Assembly: GCA_910588745.1 (NCBI GenBank)
Contig: CAJURK010000052.1
Span: forward strand, 1 to 21,072
Origin: an uncultured Dorea sp.
GTDB lineage: Bacteria; Bacillota; Clostridia; Lachnospirales; Lachnospiraceae
Length of the DNA stretch: 21,072 nucleotides
Direction of reading: 5' to 3'
In this document: positions 15,445 to 21,072 of the stretch, one piece after another
How positions within the stretch are numbered: the first letter of the stretch is position 1
Layout of the letters: every line of letters begins with the position of its first letter
Notes under the pieces: generated by a model
The model's database searches: none
Told to the model about the DNA's origin: nothing
What the model saw: only the letters and a program-made list of their open reading frames with translations
Program-made: the position numbers and the translations under genes

Positions 15445-16062
15445 TTGAAATCTTTTCCTTCACCACTTACCGCCGCCGAAGAACAACATTATCTGCAAAA
15501 ATATACAGAAGGAGATCTCGAAGCAAAGCACATCCTGATTGAGCATAACCTCCGGCTGGTAGCCCATATTGTCAAAAAATATCAGTCTATGGACGAAGAT
15601 GTGGAAGACCTTCTTTCCATCGGCACCATCGGATTAATCAAATCTGTCGTTACCTTCAACCCCGATAAATGCGTTCGCCTTGGAACATATGCCGCCAGAT
15701 GCATTGAAAACGAAATCCTCATGCACCTGCGGGCAAAAAAGAAAACTGCCCGCGACATTTCACTTTATGAGCCTATCGGAACTGACAGAGAAGGAAATGA
15801 AATTCAGATTTTTGACATCATTGAAACAGATATGGACGACGCCCATCAGAAGGTCACCTTAAAAGACGATATCAGGCTTTTGTATGCAAAGCTGGAGTCC
15901 ACCCTCTCGCCCAGGGAGCGGGTGGTATTAAAGATGCGCTATGGACTGTACAACGAGGAAGAATATACTCAGCGTGAAATCGCAGAACGCCTTGGAATAT
16001 CCAGGTCTTATGTGTCAAGAATTGAAAAAAGTGCAATCGAAAAGCTGCGGCCCTATTTCTAG
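15445..16062 (+). CDS. sigK: Sporulation sigma factor, sigma-K-like, without a pro-sequence
   Basis: The 205-residue protein is a group 3 sigma-70 factor. Region 2 is visible as LIEHNLRLVAHIVKKYQSMD, EDLLSIGTIGLIKSVVTFNP and LGTYAARCIENEILMHLR (core binding and -10 recognition). Region 4 follows as LSPRERVVLKMRYGL and TQREIAERLGISRSYVSRIE, the -35-binding helix-turn-helix. The N-terminus FPSPLTAAEE aligns with the mature end of pro-sigma-K in Bacillus, so the inhibitory hydrophobic pro-peptide is absent. Two starts compete: GTG at 15436 and TTG at 15445. TTG is preferred because AGAGG lies eight bases before it, whereas the GTG has no ribosome binding site. Sigma-K drives late mother-cell genes; assignment over other mother-cell sigmas rests on sequence style. 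It converges on trhP. Confidence 0.85.
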   Translation: MKSFPSPLTAAEEQHYLQKYTEGDLEAKHILIEHNLRLVAHIVKKYQSMDEDVEDLLSIGTIGLIKSVVTFNPDKCVRLGTYAARCIENEILMHLRAKKKTARDISLYEPIGTDREGNEIQIFDIIETDMDDAHQKVTLKDDIRLLYAKLESTLSPRERVVLKMRYGLYNEEEYTQREIAERLGISRSYVSRIEKSAIEKLRPYF

Positions 16063-16071
16063 GACTGCAGC
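16040..16071 (-). terminator. Possible terminator of the trhP operon, inside the 3' end of sigK
   Basis: On the minus strand GCTGC and GCAGC (16071-16067 and 16048-16044) flank an inner TCCTA/TAGGG stem with a GAAA loop, followed by TTTT (16043-16040). It starts about 38 bases past the trhP stop and overlaps the last codons of sigK. The stem has an internal mismatch. Confidence 0.4.
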
Positions 16072-16108
16072 CTTCGTAAAACTCATTCTCTTGTTAGCTT
16101 CATGTTTT

Positions 16109-17341
16109 TTAGCCATTTTCTTCCTTTTTCCGCAGGATATCATAGATATCTGCGTCAGCGTCAAGCTCCACATACAGTACCTGTTTGGAATGCGGCGCGC
16201 TTTCCTGCTCCTGCCCGTCTTCATTCCGGATACGCTTTACCACAGCCGGAACATTCGCTCCATCCGGCTTCATAATCTCAATCTCTTCTCCCACCGAGAA
16301 TTTATTTCTCTGTTCAATCCGGCACACGCCGTCTTTTACTTCCCCTACAATCCCAAGATAGACGTACTCCCGCACATAGGTATTGCTGTCATAAATCTGC
16401 GTATTCTCATCAGGCCTCCCGAAATAAAAACCGGTAGTAAACTGCCGATAAGTACAATTACTAATCTGTTCTAGGTACCATGGCATATTCTTCCGGTAAA
16501 TTTCCAACCCTTTCTTATAGTCATCCAAAGCTTTCCGGTATGTTCTGGCAACCGTCGCCACATAGAGGGCAGTCTTCATCCTCCCCTCAATCTTTAAACT
16601 GTCAATCCCCGCCTCTGCAAGTTCCGGAATATGCTCAATCATACACAAATCCTTAGAATTGAAGATAAACGTACCTCTCTCATTCTCATACACCGGCATA
16701 TACTCTCCCGGCCTTGTTTCCTCCACCACCGCATATTTCCAGCGGCAGGGATGGGTACAGGCGCCCTGGTTCGCGTCCCTGCCCGTAAAATAATTGCTCA
16801 AAAGACACCTTCCGGAATAGGAAATGCACATCGCCCCATGAATAAAGCTCTCAATCTCCATTTCCTCCGGAATGTTCTCACGGATCTCCCGAATCTCCTC
16901 CAAAGAAAGCTCTCTGGCAGATACCACCCTTTTCGCCCCTTGCTTCCACCAGAACCGATAGGTAGCGTAGTTGGTATTATTCGCCTGGGTACTGATATGC
17001 CGCTCAATCTCCGGACAAATCTCCTTCGCTATCTCAAAGATACCCGGATCCGCAATAATCAGCGCATCCGGCGCCATATCCTTAAGCTCCGTAAGATACT
17101 CCCGTACCCCCCGCAGATCCCGGTTATGAGCTAAAATATTCACTGCTACATAGACCTTCACGTTATGAGCATGAGCAAATGCAATTCCCGAGCGCATATC
17201 CTCCGAAGAAAAATTCTTCGCCTTCGCCCTGAGGCCAAAAGCCTCGCCTCCGATATACACGGCATCCGCTCCAAAAATCACCGCTGTTTTTAAAACTTCC
17301 AGACTGCTGGCTGGAATCAAAAGTTCCGGGTGTCTTGCCAT
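16109..17341 (-). CDS. trhP: U32 peptidase-family tRNA hydroxylation protein
   Basis: The 410-residue protein belongs to the U32 'peptidase' family, whose TrhP members are now known to take part in prephenate-dependent 5-hydroxylation of uridine 34 in tRNA. The family signature is complete at residues 164-182: ESFIHGAMCISYSGRCLLS. Two more cysteines follow in QGACTHPCRW, consistent with a bound iron-sulfur cluster. It begins MARHPELLIPASSLEVLKTA, the usual start, with GGAGGAA upstream of the ATG. The C-terminal 80 residues resemble the U32 C-terminal barrel (YLGIVGEVKDGVCRIEQRNK). The next gene upstream in the same direction is trmR, which methylates the hydroxyl product, so the pair is functionally coherent. 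The intervening palindromic element ends about eight bases short of this gene's ribosome binding site. Confidence 0.88.
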   Translation of the reverse strand: MARHPELLIPASSLEVLKTAVIFGADAVYIGGEAFGLRAKAKNFSSEDMRSGIAFAHAHNVKVYVAVNILAHNRDLRGVREYLTELKDMAPDALIIADPGIFEIAKEICPEIERHISTQANNTNYATYRFWWKQGAKRVVSARELSLEEIREIRENIPEEMEIESFIHGAMCISYSGRCLLSNYFTGRDANQGACTHPCRWKYAVVEETRPGEYMPVYENERGTFIFNSKDLCMIEHIPELAEAGIDSLKIEGRMKTALYVATVARTYRKALDDYKKGLEIYRKNMPWYLEQISNCTYRQFTTGFYFGRPDENTQIYDSNTYVREYVYLGIVGEVKDGVCRIEQRNKFSVGEEIEIMKPDGANVPAVVKRIRNEDGQEQESAPHSKQVLYVELDADADIYDILRKKEENG

Positions 17342-17361
17342 AGTTTCTTCCTCCGTACGGC

Positions 17362-17585
17362 TGGATTATAACCGTGGAGCAGCAGACTGCGGGCAGCGCC
17401 CACCTTTACGCAAAGCCGGGCAACGCTCCGGCGAACTAACTGCTAACTGCGGCTAAGATACGAAGTTAAAACTTCGTATCTTAGTCTTCGTAAGCAGTGG
17501 ATTTCGCTTCCGCTAAAAGCGCCCTCACATGCTTTGCGTAAAGGTGGGCGCTGCCCGCAGTCTGCTGCTCCACGGTTATAATCCA
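17362..17585. repeat. 224-bp palindromic element with 55-bp perfect inverted arms (MITE-like)
   Basis: The left arm (17362-17416) and right arm (17531-17585) are exact reverse complements over 55 bases. The outer ends read TGGATTATAACCGTGG and CCACGGTTATAATCCA. The 114-base centre (17417-17530) has no open frame of note but holds a further 32-bp palindrome. The arms are GC-rich (GCGGGCAGCGCCCACC), unlike the genes around it. It fills the gap between trmR and trhP. Size, perfect arms and lack of coding capacity suggest a miniature inverted-repeat element. No convincing target-site duplication is visible; TTATAA occurs at both ends but is part of the arms. Transcribed, it would form a 55-bp stem. 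Confidence 0.85.
17453..17484. repeat. 32-bp palindrome at the centre of the inverted-repeat element
   Basis: CTAAGATACGAAGTT (17453-17467), two bases, AACTTCGTATCTTAG (17470-17484): a perfect 15-bp dyad. CTTCGTA from its right half occurs again at 17486-17492. It is AT-richer than the outer arms and lies near the middle of the element, so the whole could fold as a hairpin with a second hairpin at the tip. Confidence 0.85.
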
Positions 17586-17603
17586 TCCTGTTTCCTCATT
17601 CAA

Positions 17604-18257
17604 TCATATACAAACTTCCGCCTTCACACTCACCGCAACCCCATCCCCCACCGGAAGAATAACCGTCTGCAAATCCTCCCGATGCTTTAATTCAAACAGG
17701 TATTCCCGCATCCGGCTATGGATCGTCCGGTTCCGGCGTTCAACAGCGAACCTGGAATTAATCACATCCCCGTCCTGCAGTACGTTGTCGGAAACCAAAA
17801 GGCCTCCGGGAACCAGCAGCCGCATAGCCTCCGGCAGATAATGAATATACTGTCCCTTAGCCGCGTCCATAAATATAAAATCATAGGGTCCTGTAAGACC
17901 CTTCATAACCTCCAGCGCATCGCCCTCTATAAGCGTGATGTCTGATTCTTTCCCCGCCCGGGCAAAATTTGCCCGGGCAATGGGAATTCTTTTTGCATAA
18001 TTTTCAATGGTGGTTATCTTACAGTTCTCCGGCCCATAAGTCTGCATGACCAGCGCAGAATACCCAACCGCCGTCCCCACTTCCAGTATCCGCATGGGTT
18101 TTGCAAGCGTCAGAAGTACTTTGAGAAAACTTTTTGTCTCCGTGCGGATAATCGGCACAAAAGATTCCAGCGCCTCGCTCTCAATCGCTTCTAAAAGCGG
18201 GTCTTCGGGCAGTTCCAGAGAATTCATAAACGTAACCATTCTCTCGTCTACAATCAT
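17604..18257 (-). CDS. trmR: SAM-dependent O-methyltransferase, tRNA 5-hydroxyuridine methyltransferase
   Basis: The 217-residue protein is a class I methyltransferase of the caffeoyl-CoA OMT-like family. The SAM-binding motif ILEVGTAVGYSALVM is at residues 57-71. The acidic second motif is TTIENYAKR, the metal-binding region is FIFMDAAKGQY, and LVSDNVLQDGDV provides further metal ligands. Its context (RNase J upstream, U32 protein downstream) matches Bacillus YrrM/TrmR, which methylates 5-hydroxyuridine 34 of tRNA to 5-methoxyuridine and so widens wobble decoding. A plain small-molecule O-methyltransferase is the alternative. The start ATG lies two bases after the RNase J stop codon, so translation is probably coupled. 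The 262-base gap after its 3' end is mostly the palindromic element. Confidence 0.85.
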   Translation of the reverse strand: MIVDERMVTFMNSLELPEDPLLEAIESEALESFVPIIRTETKSFLKVLLTLAKPMRILEVGTAVGYSALVMQTYGPENCKITTIENYAKRIPIARANFARAGKESDITLIEGDALEVMKGLTGPYDFIFMDAAKGQYIHYLPEAMRLLVPGGLLVSDNVLQDGDVINSRFAVERRNRTIHSRMREYLFELKHREDLQTVILPVGDGVAVSVKAEVCI

Positions 18258-18259
18258 TT

Positions 18260-19927
18260 CTATACATCCATAATAATCGGAAGAATCATCGGTCTTCTCT
18301 TAGTACGTTTCCAGATAAATTCATTCATCGTATCCCGCACCACCAGCTTAATCTTACTCCAGTCCGCATTCCGCTGATGATTCAGGCACCCATATACCGC
18401 GTCCTCCAAAGCATGTCTGGCGTCCTCCATAAGACCTTCGGATTCTCTCACATATACAAATCCCCTGGATACAATATCCGGTCCTGCCAGAAGCTGGTTG
18501 CTGCCGCGCTCTAATGTCATTACTACGATTAAAATGCCGTCTTCCGCCAGATGCTGACGGTCGCGGAGTACAATATTCCCTACGTCTCCCACACCAAGGC
18601 CGTCTACTAATACCTCGCCGGTATGAACCTTATCTACGACCTTTGCCTCTTTGTCATCCATCTCCAGCACATCGCCGGACTGCAGCATAAAAATTCTATC
18701 CTTCGGGATGCCGAGGCTCTGAGCCAGCGTTGCGTTCGCCTTCCTGTGACGATATTCGCCATGAACCGGCACGGCATATCTGGGCTTCACCAGAGAATAA
18801 ATCAACTTCAGTTCTTCCTGACAGGCATGACCTGATACATGGGCGTCCTGGAAGATTACATTCGCGCCCTTTTCCGACAATTCATTGATCACTCTTGATA
18901 CAGACTTCTCATTGCCCGGAATCGGATTCGAGCTGAATATGACCGTATCATTCGGCATAATCGAAACCTTCCTGTGGATATCCGCCGCCATTCTCGACAG
19001 AGCCGCCATAGATTCTCCCTGACTGCCTGTAGTAATCAGAACTGTCTTCTCCGGCGGATAATTCTTAAGCTGGTCAATCTCTACCAGCGTCTTGTCCGGT
19101 ATATGCAAATATCCAAGTTCCTGCGCAGTAGAGATAATATTTACCATGCTGCGGCCTTCTACAACGACCTTTCTTCCATACTTATACGCCGAGTTAATAA
19201 TCTGCTGAACCCGATCCACGTTCGATGCAAACGTAGCGATAATAATACGGGTATTCTTATATTCCGCAAATAAGTGGTCAAATGTGTACCCCACCGTTCT
19301 CTCGGATTGGGTAAATCCCTTCCTCTCTGCGTTAGTGCTGTCGGAAAGAAGCGCCAACACGCCTTTCTTTCCAATCTCGGCAAAACGCTGCAAGTCGATG
19401 GCGTCTCCGAATACCGGCGTATAATCTACCTTAAAGTCTCCCGTATGCACAACCACGCCTGCCGGTGAATAGATGGCCAGCGCCGACGCGTCCTGGATGC
19501 TGTGGTTCGTCTTGATAAATTCAATCCGAAACTGCCCCAGCATGATAGACTGTCCATGCCGCACTACTTTTCTCCTGGTAGAACGCAGAAGATTATGCTC
19601 CGCAAGCTTCTTTTCGATAATTCCCATCGTAAGCTTCGTCCCGTAAATCGGAAGATTCATCTCCTTCAATACATAGGACAGCGCTCCGATATGATCTTCG
19701 TGTCCATGGGTAATCACAAACCCCTTTACCTTTTGAATGTTGTCTTTCAGATACGTAATATCCGGGATTACTAAATCGATTCCCAGCATATCATCCTCCG
19801 GGAATGCCAGACCGCAATCCACAACAACAATACTGTCTTCATATTCAAAGGCAGTAATATTCATTCCAATCTTTTCCAGACCTCCTAATGGAATGATACG
19901 CAATTTTCCATTGTTTCCTTTCTTCAA
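18260..19927 (-). CDS. rnj: Ribonuclease J
   Basis: The 555-residue enzyme belongs to the metallo-beta-lactamase/beta-CASP ribonucleases, which degrade and mature RNA with 5'-to-3' exonuclease and endonuclease activity in Bacillota. The zinc-binding HGHEDHIG is at residues 74-81. Further motifs are KTNHSIQDASALAIYSPAG, HTGDFKVDYTP, the beta-CASP segment LITTGSQGESMAALSRMA, and PVHGEYRHRKANATLAQSLG near the C-terminal part. The start is TTG at 19925-19927, seven bases below a strong GGAGG; no ATG fits. Only one RNase J is in view, so J1 or J2 cannot be decided. It stands at the head of the rnj-trmR-trhP group, with 213 bases of non-coding sequence between it and DUF1292. Confidence 0.97.
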   Translation of the reverse strand: MKKGNNGKLRIIPLGGLEKIGMNITAFEYEDSIVVVDCGLAFPEDDMLGIDLVIPDITYLKDNIQKVKGFVITHGHEDHIGALSYVLKEMNLPIYGTKLTMGIIEKKLAEHNLLRSTRRKVVRHGQSIMLGQFRIEFIKTNHSIQDASALAIYSPAGVVVHTGDFKVDYTPVFGDAIDLQRFAEIGKKGVLALLSDSTNAERKGFTQSERTVGYTFDHLFAEYKNTRIIIATFASNVDRVQQIINSAYKYGRKVVVEGRSMVNIISTAQELGYLHIPDKTLVEIDQLKNYPPEKTVLITTGSQGESMAALSRMAADIHRKVSIMPNDTVIFSSNPIPGNEKSVSRVINELSEKGANVIFQDAHVSGHACQEELKLIYSLVKPRYAVPVHGEYRHRKANATLAQSLGIPKDRIFMLQSGDVLEMDDKEAKVVDKVHTGEVLVDGLGVGDVGNIVLRDRQHLAEDGILIVVMTLERGSNQLLAGPDIVSRGFVYVRESEGLMEDARHALEDAVYGCLNHQRNADWSKIKLVVRDTMNEFIWKRTKRRPMILPIIMDV

Positions 19928-20140
19928 ACTTTCACCTCCATGTGTTATTTGATCCGCTCTTTCTTATCTTTTCAGATATTCCATCCATTGACCCGCAGGA
20001 ATTCTCTCTGACCCAGAACGCATCTCCGGCTTCCCTTTTGCGCAGCATTCCGGTTTTCGTCCTTTAGAATCCGTCTGTCACTGCATCAAGCGACTTCCTC
20101 CTGCTGATCCTGCATAGAGTATCCTTTGTACAGACGCATG
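19928..20140. other. 213-base gap between DUF1292 gene and RNase J, nothing clear
   Basis: I see no convincing gene, strong promoter or terminator here. A 17-codon minus-strand frame (starts ATGCGTCTGTACAAAGG near 20138, ends near 20085) lacks a credible ribosome binding site. In related genomes, as I recall, a fur-family gene can occupy this interval; no Fur motif is present. The RNase J ribosome binding site (GGAGG) lies at its left end. Confidence 0.5.
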
Positions 20141-20401
20141 TTACTTTTCGATATCCACATCCTCCAGCAACTCGTCAAATATCTTAAATACAGCGTCAAG
20201 CTCTACATCGTCCTCCACGAACTCGTAGATACTGTCCGTATTGTCAGCCCCAGCCTTATCTTTTAGTATCATACACTCCGCATCCCCAAATTCGGAATCT
20301 GTTACCAGAATATAGGATACTCCATTCACCTTTGTTTGTTCCAGCACAAAAAATTCCAGCTCCTCGCCGGTCTCATCCGCCGTCATTCTAATCTTTCCCA
20401 T
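20141..20401 (-). CDS. DUF1292 domain protein (YrzB-like)
   Basis: The 86-residue acidic protein matches the DUF1292 family of Bacillota: ELEFFVLEQTKVNGVSYILV, then DSEFGDAECMILKD, an acidic spacer, and a C-terminal EFVEDDVELDAVFKIFDELL. It is rich in Asp and Glu and has no membrane segment. Molecular function is unknown; the family is almost always next to ruvX and ireB (alaS-ireB-ruvX-yrzB order in Bacillus). The ATG has AGAGGTG upstream and begins 12 bases after ruvX ends, so it is surely co-transcribed with it. Confidence 0.9.
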   Translation of the reverse strand: MGKIRMTADETGEELEFFVLEQTKVNGVSYILVTDSEFGDAECMILKDKAGADNTDSIYEFVEDDVELDAVFKIFDELLEDVDIEK

Positions 20402-20413
20402 ATATAGGCACCT

Positions 20414-20833
20414 CTAGCGCTTTGAATCCAGATATCCCTGCAAAATAAAAACCGCGGCAATCTTATCGATATACTGCTTACGGTTTTCTCGTCTTACTTT
20501 ATTCTCAATCAAAATCCGCTCTGCTTCTACCGTAGTAAGACGCTCGTCCCACATCGCAACCTCAAGTCCTGTGCGGCGTCCTATCATCTCACCAAATTCC
20601 AGGGCCTTCTGCGCCCTCTCGCCAATGTCATTATTCATATGCTTCGGGAGTCCAAGTACAATAAGCCCCACCTCATATTCACGGATCAATTCTTCAATAT
20701 GGGCGCAGGTCTTCCGAAGCTTATTCTCATCTTTTCTCCAAATCGTCTCCACCGCCTGGGCTGTAATCCCCAGCGGGTCGCTTACCGCAACGCCTACCGT
20801 CTTAGAGCCGTAATCAAGCCCCATAATCCTCAT
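20414..20833 (-). CDS. ruvX: RuvX/YqgF family RNase H-fold nuclease
   Basis: The 139-residue product has the RNase H-like fold of YqgF/RuvX. Holliday junction resolution and 16S rRNA 5'-end maturation have both been reported for the family; I cannot tell which applies here. It begins MRIMGLDYGSKTVGVAVSDP with the first catalytic Asp at residue 7. LIVLGLPKHMNND follows, and the second acidic motif is MWDERLTTVEAERIL. It is full length and starts three bases after the ireB stop, with GGGATGGGAAGAAT as a modest ribosome binding site inside the end of ireB, implying coupled translation. Confidence 0.94.
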   Translation of the reverse strand: MRIMGLDYGSKTVGVAVSDPLGITAQAVETIWRKDENKLRKTCAHIEELIREYEVGLIVLGLPKHMNNDIGERAQKALEFGEMIGRRTGLEVAMWDERLTTVEAERILIENKVRRENRKQYIDKIAAVFILQGYLDSKR

Positions 20834-20836
20834 ATA

Positions 20837-21072
20837 CTATTCTTCCCATCCCTGATAAGCAATATACGCCTTCAGCATCTCTTCTACCAGCTCGTCCCGC
20901 TCCATCTTCATAACCAGGCTTCTTGCTCCGTCATAACTTGTAATATACGTCGGGTCGCCTGACATAATATATCCGACAATCTGATTTACCGGATTATATC
21001 CTTTCTCGCTCAGAGCCTTGTACACAATCTCAAGTATATCTTTTGCTTGAATCTGTGGACCGCTTTCTACCT
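20837..21072 (-). CDS. ireB: IreB family protein (UPF0297), N-terminus beyond the window
   Basis: The frame is open to the right window edge and its start lies outside, so the internal GTG at 21023-21025 is not the real start. The visible 77 residues read IQAKDILEIVYKALSEKGYN, then NQIVGYIMSGDPTYITSYDG and MERDELVEEMLKAY, the IreB/UPF0297 signature. In Enterococcus, IreB is a dimeric substrate of the Ser/Thr kinase IreK and dampens cephalosporin resistance; the phosphorylated N-terminal threonines would lie outside the window. Only about 10-15 residues should be missing. It precedes ruvX by three bases, the classic order. Confidence 0.93.
   Translation of the reverse strand, partial: VESGPQIQAKDILEIVYKALSEKGYNPVNQIVGYIMSGDPTYITSYDGARSLVMKMERDELVEEMLKAYIAYQGWEE

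Noticed and set aside
17362..17585. Reading the large palindrome as a CRISPR array or an ordinary terminator
   Set aside because: There are only two inverted arms, no regularly spaced direct repeats and no cas genes. The stem is far longer than a rho-independent terminator and no T tract follows it on either strand.
20085..20138. 17-codon frame between DUF1292 and RNase J
   Set aside because: Too short, no ribosome binding site, and no evidence of conservation available.

Overview
The window looks like a chromosomal segment of an anaerobic Clostridia member, most likely Lachnospiraceae. The support is the gene order (ireB-ruvX-DUF1292-RNase J-trmR-trhP on one side, comM-dprA-topA-codY and groES-groEL on the other), a CIRCE-controlled groESL operon, CodY, a sigma-K-like factor and consistently AGGAGG-type ribosome binding sites. 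Taxonomy is inferred from synteny and protein style only.

Left 3.4 kb: accessory DNA and decay. A LytTR-type response regulator start (minus strand, cut by the window edge) has a well-formed promoter with two 13-bp direct repeats one 21-bp period apart. Behind it lie a frameshifted FtsX-type permease remnant, an internally deleted IS3-family transposase, a heavily deleted DDE transposase of another family, and an FGGY sugar kinase that loses its C-terminus where the transposon debris begins. Divergent from the kinase is an intact zinc-dependent alcohol/polyol dehydrogenase. The shared intergenic region carries two 25-bp copies of a candidate operator, 36 bp apart.

Middle (4.7-15.2 kb): housekeeping genes, all on the minus strand. 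They are guaB with its own promoter, a small two-segment membrane protein, groEL and groES (CIRCE operator, rho-independent terminator), a small uncharacterised gene, codY (own promoter with CodY-box-like sites), topA, dprA and comM. comM and dprA overlap by 14 bases and probably form the start of a comM-dprA-topA transcription unit.

Right (15.4-21.1 kb): a plus-strand sporulation sigma factor (sigK-like, no pro-sequence) converges on a minus-strand RNA-metabolism and tRNA-modification cluster. In transcription order the cluster is ireB (partial), ruvX, DUF1292, RNase J, trmR and trhP. trmR and trhP together would install 5-methoxyuridine in the tRNA wobble position. Between them sits the most striking non-coding structure in the window: a 224-bp element with 55-bp perfect inverted arms and an additional 32-bp palindrome inside. 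It looks like a MITE-like palindromic repeat and could fold into a very long hairpin in the mRNA.

I found no CRISPR array, rRNA or tRNA gene, prophage or defence system. The unexplained items are the palindromic element, the paired operators and repeats, and two small uncharacterised proteins.
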